From Lysinibacillus fusiformis (GTDB lineage Bacteria > Bacillota > Bacilli > Bacillales_A > Planococcaceae), in NCBI RefSeq assembly GCF_003049525.1, contig NZ_PYWL01000003.1, positions 248,001 through 312,000 on the forward strand: a DNA stretch of 64,000 nt. The letters are read 5' to 3'. The notes under the pieces are model-generated. The model was not told the origin of the DNA and made no database searches. It was given only the letters and a program-made list of their open reading frames with translations. The translations under genes were made by a program, and so were the position numbers. Below are positions 1 through 7,748 of the stretch, in pieces. Every line of letters begins with the position of its first letter. The stretch's first letter is position 1.

Positions 1-162
1 CAATAACTCATGCCAATCGATTATGTCAGAATATAGTATTAGAATTAATTATCCATATGTTACAAGTACAAAAAATCCGAGTTCTATATGACAGTCCACG
101 CCTTGGGCAATAATAGAAGTTTTTTCACTCAGCATAAAAGTTCCTTTTCTAATATATACGTC

Positions 163-192
163 TATATATAGTTTGGATTACTACATATTCTA
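163..192 (+). promoter_or_regulatory. Possible mother-cell (SigE/SigK-type) promoter
   Basis: CATATTCT(A) at 184-192 resembles the CATA-type -10 of mother-cell sigma factors. A TATATAT stretch lies 14 bases upstream, where a SigE -35 would be. It sits about 50 bases ahead of a spore-protein candidate. The match is partial and the region is AT-rich, so this is tentative. Confidence 0.3.
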
Positions 193-239
193 GCGATAGG
201 AGAGCTCTCTAAAACTAAAAATGAAAAGAGGAAATTTTT

Positions 240-1007
240 TTGAGTGAACAATTTGAAAATCCAAATTTACCTTGTCCTGTAGCATCAACAGAACAAATAC
301 CATTAACGAATGAATTTACACCAGTAATCACTACACCGGTTACGGCACCAACTATAAAAGTTCCCGTTGTACTGGCAGAACCAACATTGCAAATCGTTGT
401 AGAGTCAGATATTACACTTACTCCAGCAGCAACTGAAATCAAACGAGTGAAAAAAAACGTATTCTTAAATCAAGTAAAACTAGTACCAGTTAGCTTTGCA
501 CGTATTGATGGTACTGACTTCTTTAGAGTAACTAGAGCTAAATTATTTGTAGCAGGACATATTCGCAAAAATATCGAATATGCTTCATCAGCATGTAGTG
601 GGGCACTTCGTGATAGAATTGCTGATGTTCCATTTTCTGGGTTTACAGATCTTACTTTCCCACAAACAATTGGAGGTTCAACACCTATCTTAGGAATTTC
701 CGAGTTTGCGGAAGCGAACTTCCTTAATGAAGCGACTCAAATGGATGCTCGTCTTGATAAGGCTTTCTTCCAAAATCTTGTGAAATACAATGAACAACCA
801 TTTGGTGAATTAGTAGCAGCGAACTTCTTTGAACTTGATTTTTCACCGATTATGGCAGCGCCAGAAGGTACGTTTAGTACTTTACGTGAAAAAATCGTAT
901 TAGAATTAACTGTGAAAGTATTGCAAGTTCAACAAATCAGATTAGGCGTTGGAAGTAGTGTCATAACACCAGTTCTTTTTGGGCTCACGCCTCCTACTAG
1001 CCCTTAA
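240..1007 (+). CDS. CsxC/SPOCS-like putative spore surface protein
   Basis: A 255-residue protein with no signal peptide or membrane segment. Residues 1-65 are rich in Pro, Thr and Val and look disordered. From residue 70 the protein becomes a beta-rich domain (KKNVFLNQVKLVPVSFARID, then VTRAKLFVAGHIRKNIEYAS), which resembles the SPOCS/DUF3794 repeats and CsxC-type proteins of spore formers. The start is TTG with AGAGGAAA about 7 bases upstream. A hairpin terminator at 1046-1079 ends the transcript. A spore-coat or exosporium role is inferred from this resemblance and from the CATA-type promoter; no catalytic motif is seen. Confidence 0.55.
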   Translation: MSEQFENPNLPCPVASTEQIPLTNEFTPVITTPVTAPTIKVPVVLAEPTLQIVVESDITLTPAATEIKRVKKNVFLNQVKLVPVSFARIDGTDFFRVTRAKLFVAGHIRKNIEYASSACSGALRDRIADVPFSGFTDLTFPQTIGGSTPILGISEFAEANFLNEATQMDARLDKAFFQNLVKYNEQPFGELVAANFFELDFSPIMAAPEGTFSTLREKIVLELTVKVLQVQQIRLGVGSSVITPVLFGLTPPTSP

Positions 1008-1045
1008 TAATTGCTAGTTACCTTAAAAATTCAAATGAACCAATA

Positions 1046-1079
1046 AAATGGGTTGCCTTTATTACCAGGCAACCCATTT
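1046..1079. terminator. Bidirectional intrinsic terminator
   Basis: A 13-bp perfect stem (1046-1058 with 1067-1079) around an 8-base loop lies between the convergent 3' ends of the spore-protein candidate and mtaB. AT-rich tracts lie on both sides, so it can serve both genes. Confidence 0.8.
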
Positions 1080-1080
1080 A

Positions 1081-2430
1081 TTATTTAACTGTCTCTAAAA
1101 CACGTACAAATTGTCCTTGTGAATGTGGGTAGCCTGCTTGTGTAATTTTCACCTTTACAAGCTGTCCGATGAGACTTTCAGGACCCTCAAACACTACTTT
1201 TAAGTAATTATCTGTATAACCCGTTAAAAGGCCTTCTTCTTCACTGCCATCATGTACAAATTCTTCAGGAATAACTTCTAGCACTTGATCTTCAAAGCGA
1301 GAAGCATACTCTTTAGCAAGTTGATCATTTAAGGAGATGAGTCGGTGTACACGCTCATTTTTTATGTCTTCATCAATTTGATCTTCCATACGTGCAGCAG
1401 GAGTTCCTGTACGTGGAGAGAACGGGAAAACATGTAGTTCAGAGAATTTATGATCGCGAATAAAGTTGTATGTGTCCATAAATTCTTCTTCTGTCTCACC
1501 AGGGAAACCGACAATTACATCAGATGTAACAGCTAAATCAGGTAAGGCTTCATGTAATTTCGTTAAACGTTCGCCGAAAAATTCCATTGTATATTTACGA
1601 CGCATACGTTTTAACACCGTATCTGATCCAGATTGAATTGGAATGTGTAAGTGATTCACGACAATTTTAGATTCACGTAATACGTCAATTACTTCATCAG
1701 TCAATTGGCTAGCCTCAATAGACGAAATACGGAGACGCTTTAATCCTTTTACATTGGCTTCTAAATCACGTAATAATTGGGCAAGGTTATAATCCTTTAA
1801 ATCTTGACCATAACCACCCGTGTGAATACCTGTCAAAACTATTTCAAGATAGCCTGCATCTACTAATTGCTGTGCTTGATGTAATACTTCTTGTGGATCA
1901 CGAGAACGCATTAAGCCGCGTGCCCACGGAATAATACAAAACGTACAGAAGTTATTACAGCCCTCCTGTATTTTTAAGGAAGCACGTGTGCGGTCTGTAA
2001 ATGCTGGTACATCTAATTCCTCATACACGCGATTTTTCATAATGTTACGTACAGCATTAATTGGCTGACGCTCAGCACGATATTGGTCAATATAACCAAG
2101 TAATTTTGTGCGGTCCTGCGTACCAACAACAATATCGACCCCAGGAATCGCCATAATTTCTGCTGGCGAGGTTTGTGCGTAGCAACCTGTTACACATATT
2201 ACTGCATCTGGATTTTGACGAATTGCTCGACGAATCACCTGACGTGATTTCTTATCTCCAGTATTAGTAACTGTACATGTATTAATGACATAAACGTCCG
2301 CTTGTTGATCAAATTCAGTGCGATCATAGCCTTCATCTTTAAATAGTTGCCAAATGGCTTCTGTTTCGTAGTGGTTTACTTTACAACCTAGAGTATGGAA
2401 ACTCACGATTTTTGATCGCTCGTTACTCAT
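1081..2430 (-). CDS. mtaB: tRNA t6A37 methylthiotransferase MtaB
   Basis: A radical SAM enzyme that adds a methylthio group to N6-threonylcarbamoyladenosine at tRNA position 37. The 449 residues follow the MTTase plan. An N-terminal UPF0004 domain has three cluster cysteines (C16 in HTLGCKV, C52 in INTCTVT, C83 in VTGCYAQ). The radical SAM core has C158-x3-C162-x2-C165 in GCNNFCTFCIIPWARG. A TRAM-like RNA-binding tail covers about residues 385-445. The start has AAGGATGA 8-9 bases upstream. B. subtilis YqeV is the ortholog. It stands alone here, convergent with the gene to its left. Confidence 0.93.
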   Translation of the reverse strand: MSNERSKIVSFHTLGCKVNHYETEAIWQLFKDEGYDRTEFDQQADVYVINTCTVTNTGDKKSRQVIRRAIRQNPDAVICVTGCYAQTSPAEIMAIPGVDIVVGTQDRTKLLGYIDQYRAERQPINAVRNIMKNRVYEELDVPAFTDRTRASLKIQEGCNNFCTFCIIPWARGLMRSRDPQEVLHQAQQLVDAGYLEIVLTGIHTGGYGQDLKDYNLAQLLRDLEANVKGLKRLRISSIEASQLTDEVIDVLRESKIVVNHLHIPIQSGSDTVLKRMRRKYTMEFFGERLTKLHEALPDLAVTSDVIVGFPGETEEEFMDTYNFIRDHKFSELHVFPFSPRTGTPAARMEDQIDEDIKNERVHRLISLNDQLAKEYASRFEDQVLEVIPEEFVHDGSEEEGLLTGYTDNYLKVVFEGPESLIGQLVKVKITQAGYPHSQGQFVRVLETVK

Positions 2431-2734
2431 AATTTATATCATCCTTTCAACTTCACATTACCTTGTGTTTCTTCACATTTAAATTATTTTGTAGTGTACT
2501 TATTTTAGATACGTGATTTATGATAACATAATCCTTTTAAAATCAATACTTTAAAGATTTTTTTGTGAATGTTTTTGTCCTCTTTTTTAGGGGACTAATT
2601 GTTTTACTAGTGGGTAAACTATACGGAAATGAAAGCAGTTCAAGGATACCATTGCTTGAATAGAACTTCATGTATCTATGAACAAAAGCTAATTTCACAA
2701 GAACAACACCAGTAATCATTTAAATAGAAAGAAA
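2431..2734. other. Intergenic region between mtaB and deoC
   Basis: An AT-rich divergent spacer. It should hold the mtaB promoter on the minus strand, but I could not pick a convincing pair of hexamers. No ORF, repeat or structured RNA was recognised in it. Confidence 0.5.
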
Positions 2735-2764
2735 TTAGACGGCAACGTGAAAAAATGGTATGAT
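2735..2764 (+). promoter_or_regulatory. Putative SigA promoter of deoC
   Basis: TTAGAC at 2735-2740, an 18-base spacer, then TATGAT at 2759-2764. It ends 44 bases before the deoC start. Confidence 0.45.
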
Positions 2765-2808
2765 TCGAAGAGGTACGTACATCTTGATTAAAGAAGGAGC
2801 GTTAAAAA

Positions 2809-3480
2809 ATGGAACAAAATTTTGCGCGTATGATCGATCATACATTATTAAAGGCTGAGGCAACAAAGGAACAAATTGAAAAACTATGTGCAGAAGCGAA
2901 GCAATTTAATTTTGCCTCTGTATGTGTAAATCCTACTTGGGTAAAACAAAGTAGCGAATTATTACAAGGTTCAGACGTGTTGGTTTGTACGGTTATTGGA
3001 TTCCCTCTTGGAGCCAATACACCAGCTGTGAAAGCTTTTGAAGTAAAAGATGCAATTGCGAACGGTGCAAATGAGGTAGATATGGTCATTAATATTGGTG
3101 CATTAAAAGATAAAAATTATGATCTTGTACAAGCTGACATTGCTGCAGTTGTGGAAGCAGCTAAAGGTAGTGCACTTGTAAAAGTCATCATTGAATCATG
3201 TTTATTAACAGATGAAGAAAAAGTAAAAGCATGTGAGCTTGCTGTGGCAGCTGGTGCTGATTATGTTAAAACATCTACTGGTTTTTCAACTGGTGGCGCA
3301 ACTGCAGTAGATATTGCCCTAATGCGTAAAACAGTAGGTCCTGATCTTGGTGTTAAAGCTTCAGGTGGTGTTCGTAGCTTAGAGGATATGAAAAGCATGG
3401 TGGAAGCAGGAGCAACTCGTATTGGTGCAAGCTCTGGCGTAGCCATCATGAATGGATTAATCGCAGATTCTAATTATTAA
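2809..3480 (+). CDS. deoC: Deoxyribose-phosphate aldolase
   Basis: Cleaves 2-deoxyribose-5-phosphate to glyceraldehyde-3-phosphate and acetaldehyde in deoxynucleoside catabolism, through a class I Schiff base. The 223 residues form a TIM barrel. The Schiff-base lysine is K154 in [13 protein letters not shown], the conserved Asp lies in [10 protein letters not shown], and the second active-site lysine lies in [16 protein letters not shown] precedes the ATG. It is monocistronic, with a terminator directly after it. In B. subtilis deoC belongs to dra-nupC-pdp, and those partners are absent here. Confidence 0.96.
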   Translation: MEQNFARMIDHTLLKAEATKEQIEKLCAEAKQFNFASVCVNPTWVKQSSELLQGSDVLVCTVIGFPLGANTPAVKAFEVKDAIANGANEVDMVINIGALKDKNYDLVQADIAAVVEAAKGSALVKVIIESCLLTDEEKVKACELAVAAGADYVKTSTGFSTGGATAVDIALMRKTVGPDLGVKASGGVRSLEDMKSMVEAGATRIGASSGVAIMNGLIADSNY

Positions 3481-3507
3481 TTATTAATTATTTCTTTCAG
3501 TATATAT

Positions 3508-3546
3508 AAGCTACTAGCTCAGTAAGAAGCTAGTGGCTTTTTTTCA
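3508..3546 (+). terminator. deoC terminator
   Basis: A 12-bp stem (3508-3519 with 3528-3539, including one G-T pair) is followed by a run of T to 3546. Confidence 0.85.
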
Positions 3547-3550
3547 TATA

Positions 3551-3579
3551 GAATAATACCTTCAACGATCACATATACT
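3551..3579 (+). promoter_or_regulatory. Putative SigE promoter of cotJABC
   Basis: GAATAAT at 3551-3557 and CATATACT at 3572-3579 are 14 bases apart. This fits the SigE pattern (ATA-type -35, CATA-type -10). cotJ operons are SigE-dependent in B. subtilis, which supports the call. Confidence 0.6.
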
Positions 3580-3614
3580 CCACTGACGATTTTGAATACA
3601 GAAAGGAGGATGTC

Positions 3615-3839
3615 ATGTTTACACAATATAAGTATTGGAAGCCTTATATTAGTCCCTTTGATCCCTGCAAACCCATCGAAGTAAAATATTATGCTACACC
3701 ACCACAATTATATATGGGTTTTCAGCCACCTGGACTTCCCCAATTCCAAACTCCAAGAGAGGCACTTATGGCAGGAACACTATGGCCACAATTATTTAGT
3801 CCCTATCCATTTCCAACTAAAAGGAGGGATGAAGCATGA
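3615..3839 (+). CDS. cotJA: Spore coat-associated protein CotJA
   Basis: A 74-residue Pro/Tyr-rich protein made in the mother cell and incorporated into the inner spore coat. The motif PREALMAGTLWPQLFSPY is characteristic of the CotJA family. GAAAGGAGGA lies just before the ATG. Its stop overlaps the cotJB start (ATGA), so the two are translationally coupled. It is first in cotJABC and has a SigE-like promoter about 35 bases upstream. Confidence 0.9.
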   Translation: MFTQYKYWKPYISPFDPCKPIEVKYYATPPQLYMGFQPPGLPQFQTPREALMAGTLWPQLFSPYPFPTKRRDEA

Positions 3840-4099
3840 CTAAAAAGATGCCGCCTGAATTTTATACCCTACTTGAAGAAATTCAGGCAATTGATTTCGT
3901 CATCGTTGAGTTAAATCTCTATTTAGACACACATCCACATGATTATGCAGCCATTCAACAATTTAATGAAAACACTGAAAAAAGTATGAAACTCAAAGTC
4001 AACTTTGAACAAAAATTTGGTCCATTAATGAATTTTGGAAGAAGTTATTCAGATTATCCTTTTAATTGGGTTGATACCCCATGGCCGTGGCAAGTATAA
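3836..4099 (+). CDS. cotJB: Spore coat protein CotJB
   Basis: An 87-residue CotJB-family protein. The YxLLEEIQAIDFVIVELNLYLDTHP segment and the aromatic C-terminus (YPFNWVDTPWPWQV) are the family hallmarks. CotJB proteins accompany CotJC in the coat. The start overlaps the end of cotJA by 4 bases, with AAAGGAGGGATGA as the ribosome binding site inside cotJA. Confidence 0.92.
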   Translation: MTKKMPPEFYTLLEEIQAIDFVIVELNLYLDTHPHDYAAIQQFNENTEKSMKLKVNFEQKFGPLMNFGRSYSDYPFNWVDTPWPWQV

Positions 4100-4123
4100 C
4101 ATATAATTAGGAGGAATTTATTC

Positions 4124-4693
4124 TTGTGGTATTATGAAAAAAAACTTCAATACCCGGTAAAGGTTAGTACTTGTAATCCTATGCTTGCAAAATTTTTAAT
4201 TGAGCAATATGGGGGTGCTGATGGGGAATTAGCAGCAGCACTTCGTTATATGAATCAACGCTATACGATTCCTGACAAAGTGGTTGGTTTATTAACGGAT
4301 ATAGCGACTGAGGAATTTTCACATTTAGAAATGATTGCTACGATGATTTACAAGCTGACAAAGGATGCTACGCCAGAAATGCTAAAAGAAGCGGGATTAG
4401 GAGATCATTATGTAAATCATGACAGAGCTTTATTTTATCAAAATGCCTCTGGTGTGCCATTTACAGCAACTTATATTCAGGCAAAAGGGGACCCAATAGC
4501 AGATTTATATGAAGATATTGCCGCAGAGGAAAAGGCACGTGCCACCTATCAATGGATTATTGATTTATCTGATGATACCGATTTAAATGACAGTTTGAAG
4601 TTTTTACGTGAACGTGAAATTGTCCATTCCCAACGTTTTAGAGAGGCGGTAGAAATTTTAAAAGATGATAGAGATCAACAGAAAATCTTCTAA
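4124..4693 (+). CDS. cotJC: Spore coat protein CotJC, manganese-catalase family
   Basis: A 189-residue protein with the ferritin-like fold of dinuclear manganese catalases. Metal-binding Glu/His pairs are seen in ATEEFSHLEMI and again in AAEEKARATYQW and EREIVHSQRF. The start is TTG with TTAGGAGG 9-10 bases upstream; no in-frame ATG fits, and the WYYEKKLQYPV N-terminus matches known CotJC. It is last in the operon and followed by a terminator. Catalase activity is plausible from the ligands but not shown for every CotJC. Confidence 0.93.
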   Translation: MWYYEKKLQYPVKVSTCNPMLAKFLIEQYGGADGELAAALRYMNQRYTIPDKVVGLLTDIATEEFSHLEMIATMIYKLTKDATPEMLKEAGLGDHYVNHDRALFYQNASGVPFTATYIQAKGDPIADLYEDIAAEEKARATYQWIIDLSDDTDLNDSLKFLREREIVHSQRFREAVEILKDDRDQQKIF

Positions 4694-4705
4694 GAAAAAG
4701 TGGCT

Positions 4706-4738
4706 GGCTGTATCAAGGGGTCTTGAAACAGCCTTTTT
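4706..4738 (+). terminator. cotJ operon terminator
   Basis: A stem of 6 plus 5 bp with one internal mismatch (4706-4717 with 4722-4733) is followed by TTTTT. Confidence 0.8.
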
Positions 4739-4742
4739 GTTG

Positions 4743-5399
4743 TTATTGTATGTTTGAAAAATAAGCGAGATCTTTTCGATGGCCAATCATCACTAAAATA
4801 TCTTCCTGTTCCATATTTTGCTCAGGGGAGGGGGAAATAATGATTTCTCCTTCTCGAACAATAGCAATAACACTAACGTTATATTTCGCACGCAAATCTA
4901 AATCTCGCAGATTTTGCCCAGCCATTTTTGAAGGGATCATAATTTCTTCTATACTATATTCCTTAGACAATTCGATATAATTCAGCATATTCGGAGACAA
5001 TAGCTGATTTGCCACGCGCTCTCCCATATCTCGCTCAGGATAAATAATCCAATCAGCACCTACTTTATCTAAAACTTGACCATGTCTTTTACCGAGAGCC
5101 TTAGCAATAACTTTTTTTATCCCTAGTTCTTTTAATAAAGATACTGTTAAAATACTTGACTGCATATCGTTACCTATAGCCACTATAACGCAATCAAAAT
5201 TTCCTATACCAATAGAGGTTAAAGCTTTTTCTTCAGTTGTATCAGCTACTACAGCGTGGGTAACATAGGGCTCTGCATCCTCCACTCTTTCTTCATTAAT
5301 ATCAATTCCTAAAATTTCTTGTCCAGCTTCATGTAATCTGCGGGCAACACTTGTGCCGAACCTTCCTAGGCCAATAACTGCATATTGTTTAATAGCCAT
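4743..5399 (-). CDS. ktrA: KtrA/KtrC-type RCK regulatory subunit of potassium uptake
   Basis: A cytosolic gating ring subunit for the Ktr potassium channel. An N-terminal RCK_N Rossmann domain carries YAVIGLGRFGTSVARRL (GxGxxG), which binds ATP/ADP or NAD(H). The C-terminal RCK_C domain (about residues 135-218) is the known c-di-AMP site in KtrA/KtrC homologs. I chose the ATG at 5399 because MAIKQYAVIG matches family N-termini and AGAGGAGAG lies upstream. An in-frame ATG at 5432 would add 11 residues and overlap the preceding gene. It follows the channel subunit and shares its riboswitch leader. Confidence 0.88.
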   Translation of the reverse strand: MAIKQYAVIGLGRFGTSVARRLHEAGQEILGIDINEERVEDAEPYVTHAVVADTTEEKALTSIGIGNFDCVIVAIGNDMQSSILTVSLLKELGIKKVIAKALGKRHGQVLDKVGADWIIYPERDMGERVANQLLSPNMLNYIELSKEYSIEEIMIPSKMAGQNLRDLDLRAKYNVSVIAIVREGEIIISPSPEQNMEQEDILVMIGHRKDLAYFSNIQ

Positions 5400-5424
5400 A
5401 GCTATAGCACTCTCCTCTAATTTT

Positions 5425-6762
5425 TTATCCAATCATAATATTACCTTTAGGATGTCGAAAGGCTTCTGTTTTTCGTCGTTTTGTAATAGCGAAAGCAATG
5501 GTTAATGGACCTAGTCTTCCGGCAAACATCGTTAAAATAATGAGAATTCTACCAGTAGGGGATAACTCAGGTGTCAACCCCATCGAAAGACCGACAGTAC
5601 CAAATGCAGAGGTTGCTTCAAATAAATACATCATGAAACTATGACGTTGTTCAGTAATGCTAAGAATGATTGTCACAACAACAACGATAAGTACGCCACA
5701 CATTGTGACAGTCAAAGCCTTTAAGATAGTCTCAGTGACAATTCTACGTTTAAATAAAACAACATCTTCTTTCCCCCTGATTTGTGACCACATTGTAGCA
5801 ACTAATACTGCGAAAGTTGTTATTTTTATTCCACCTGCAGTGGAACCAGATCCAGCTCCAATAAACATTAAGAGAATTATTAAAAATAATGTGGAATGTG
5901 TTAAGTCACCAATAGCAAGTGTATTGGAACCTGCTGTTCTTGGTGTAACAGCTTGGTAAAAAGAACCTAATACTTTGCCCCATTCAGTTAATGGACCGAG
6001 TGTTTTATCATTTCCAAATTCAAACACAAATATCAAAATTGTAGCGGTAACCGTTAAAAAAATTGTAAACGCTAATACAATTTTCGTATGGACGGATAGT
6101 CTTTTAGTAAATCGATATTCATATAGTTCATTCATGACAATAAATCCTAAGCCTCCAAGTGTAATGAGAGCGCAAATTGTTAAAACGACGAATGGGTCAT
6201 CTACATAAGCTGTCATTCCGTTAAATCCGCCCATTAAATCAAAGCCTGCGTTATTGAAATTAGAAATTGCATGGAAAAAACCAAAATAAACAGCTTTTCC
6301 TATTGGCATATCAAAAGAAAAACGAATAGATAAAATAAGACCACCAATCATTTCAATCAATGCTGTAAAGAGCAGTATTCTCTTTACTAATTTTACAAGG
6401 CCGGCAATGGATATATTATTAAATGCTTCCTTAAGCAAAAGTCTTTCTTTTAAAGATATTTTTTTCCCAAGTAGTAAAAATAACAATGTTGCAAATGTCA
6501 TGAATCCTAAACCACCAATTTGGATTAAGAATAAAATGACTACTTCTCCGAAAACTGAAAATGTATCACCTGTATCGACAACAATTAATCCCGTTACACA
6601 AGTTGCTGATGTAGCGGTGAACAATGCATCTAAAAACGAAAGTCCCTTTCCATCTTCTGTAGAAAGAGGTATCGTTAAAAGAAAAGTCCCGATGATAATA
6701 ATAAGTGCAAAGCCAAGTACAAGAATTTTGGGAGGATTTAATGTGTTTCTAAAAGTGTTCAT
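5425..6762 (-). CDS. ktrB: Ktr potassium channel subunit, TrkH/KtrB family
   Basis: The membrane pore of a low-energy potassium uptake system. The 445 residues carry the four M1-P-M2 repeats of the TrkH/Ktr superfamily. The selectivity-filter glycines are seen in TSATCVTGL, NFNNAGFDL, TPRTAGS and SAFGTVGLS, and a Gly-rich gate loop (IGAGSGSTAGG) lies in the third repeat. The ATG at 6762 is preferred because GAGGAGAAC lies before it; an ATG at 6822 in the same frame lacks a binding site. The gene is transcribed through the c-di-AMP riboswitch at 6859-7012, so high c-di-AMP should shut it off. Confidence 0.9.
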   Translation of the reverse strand: MNTFRNTLNPPKILVLGFALIIIIGTFLLTIPLSTEDGKGLSFLDALFTATSATCVTGLIVVDTGDTFSVFGEVVILFLIQIGGLGFMTFATLLFLLLGKKISLKERLLLKEAFNNISIAGLVKLVKRILLFTALIEMIGGLILSIRFSFDMPIGKAVYFGFFHAISNFNNAGFDLMGGFNGMTAYVDDPFVVLTICALITLGGLGFIVMNELYEYRFTKRLSVHTKIVLAFTIFLTVTATILIFVFEFGNDKTLGPLTEWGKVLGSFYQAVTPRTAGSNTLAIGDLTHSTLFLIILLMFIGAGSGSTAGGIKITTFAVLVATMWSQIRGKEDVVLFKRRIVTETILKALTVTMCGVLIVVVVTIILSITEQRHSFMMYLFEATSAFGTVGLSMGLTPELSPTGRILIILTMFAGRLGPLTIAFAITKRRKTEAFRHPKGNIMIG

Positions 6763-6823
6763 CTTGTTCTCCTCTATAGATGTAAAATAACTTGATTTTA
6801 AAAATGCATAAAAAAAGACCAAC

Positions 6824-6858
6824 TAAAAAAGCATGTAAAGGATAGTAGAAAACATGCT
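6824..6858 (-). terminator. Riboswitch expression-platform terminator
   Basis: Read on the minus strand, AGCATGT and ACATGCT (6852-6858 and 6830-6836) form a hairpin that ends in TTTTTT (6825-6830). It begins directly after the last P1 base of the riboswitch, as expected for a transcriptional OFF switch. Confidence 0.85.
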
Positions 6859-7012
6859 AATAATGGTGGTCGAATAGGACCTCCTTCGCTTTAGCCGACG
6901 AAGTTAGCTGACGGGTAGGATGGCGAAAGAGTTTCTCATCCTTTCTGTATTTCAGAATTAACCCCAATATATTGGGTCCTCCGTTCTCAATGTTTGAGAT
7001 TTGGCCATTATT
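6859..7012 (-). ncRNA. c-di-AMP riboswitch (ydaO/yuaA class)
   Basis: The minus-strand leader of the ktr genes shows the class hallmarks in order: GGAGGACCCA, GGGGTTAATTCTG, ACCCGTCAGCTAAC and GCGAAGGAGG. P1 is closed by AATAATGG (7005-7012 on the plus strand) pairing with CCATTATT (6859-6866). The class binds c-di-AMP and usually turns downstream genes off. Here those genes are potassium uptake genes, the classic target. The adjacent terminator hairpin supports transcriptional control. Confidence 0.9.
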
Positions 7013-7027
7013 AAATTGAATGTGATT

Positions 7028-7057
7028 ATTCTACGCCCATATTCTATTTTCTGTAAA
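7028..7057 (-). promoter_or_regulatory. Putative SigA promoter of the riboswitch-ktr transcript
   Basis: On the minus strand, TTTACA (7052-7057), an 18-base spacer and TAGAAT (7028-7033). This places the start of transcription about 10 bases before the riboswitch P1 stem. Confidence 0.6.
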
Positions 7058-7171
7058 CCCCTATATTAATAGAAAAATGCAATTTTTTTTTTATTGTGAG
7101 CAAAATTTGATCATCTAATTCCAATTAGAAATAAAACCAAAAATTCACTTGATATTTTCGCACACTTTCTA

Positions 7172-7200
7172 TTGACCATTATTAGACAATACGATATAAT
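7172..7200 (+). promoter_or_regulatory. SigA promoter of rpsU
   Basis: TTGACC at 7172-7177, a 17-base spacer and a perfect TATAAT at 7195-7200, 72 bases upstream of rpsU. Confidence 0.8.
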
Positions 7201-7271
7201 TTTTTAGTACACAACAGAAGGTTATTTGCCTAATTGTGTATTGACGTGTGTTCGGAGGGAGGGAAAGAGAG

Positions 7272-7445
7272 ATGTCAAAAACTGTCGTTCGCAAAAACGA
7301 ATCGCTTGAAGATGCTCTTCGCCGCTTCAAACGTACTGTATCAAAAAGTGGTACAATTCAAGAAGTTAGAAAGCGCGAGTTCTACGAAAAACCTAGCGTT
7401 AAACGTAAAAAGAAATCAGAAGCTGCACGTAAACGTAAGTGGTAA
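7272..7445 (+). CDS. rpsU: Ribosomal protein bS21
   Basis: A 57-residue, very basic small-subunit protein that acts near the anti-Shine-Dalgarno end of 16S rRNA. The sequence begins [20 protein letters not shown] and ends in a Lys/Arg-rich tail ([14 protein letters not shown]), as in all bS21. The ATG at 7272 is the family start; an upstream in-frame ATG at 7248 would translate through the GGAGGGAGGG binding site. yqeY, its usual neighbour in B. subtilis, is missing here. Confidence 0.95.
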   Translation: MSKTVVRKNESLEDALRRFKRTVSKSGTIQEVRKREFYEKPSVKRKKKSEAARKRKW

Positions 7446-7514
7446 TTTAATTTCCCATTAAAAATCCCTACGTTCATAACACGCAATCGTATGATTCACT
7501 GAGCAGACAAAGAT

Positions 7515-7554
7515 ATACCTGGAATTAATTACAGCTGTAATTAATTTCAGGTAT
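7515..7554. repeat. 40-bp near-perfect palindrome after rpsU
   Basis: The arms 7515-7534 and 7535-7554 are complementary over 20 bp with a single G-T pair and no spacer. It lies 70 bases after rpsU. It may be an RNA 3'-end stabiliser, a terminator or a protein-binding site. Confidence 0.7.
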
Positions 7555-7582
7555 TTTACATTGCTCGTTTTACGTACATATG

Positions 7583-7625
7583 AAAAAGCCGGATGGATAT
7601 CATGTAGATTCATTCGGCTTTTTTG
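7583..7625 (+). terminator. rpsU-side intrinsic terminator
   Basis: A 13-bp stem (7583-7595 with 7611-7623, one G-T pair) with A-rich and T-rich flanks. It could act in both directions, but only the plus-strand gene rpsU is nearby. Confidence 0.8.
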
Positions 7626-7748
7626 TGTAATACTACGTAGTATAAGCAACAAGTACATATAGCTGAAATAATTTTTTAGATTTGTGAAACTTTTTACATG
7701 TTCGACCGTATATACAGAGGAGAAGCATGTTAGAAGGGAGGGAAAAAG

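Noticed and set aside
5657..6790. Plus-strand ORFs opposite ktrB
   Set aside because: Antisense shadows of a membrane gene with no initiation signals.
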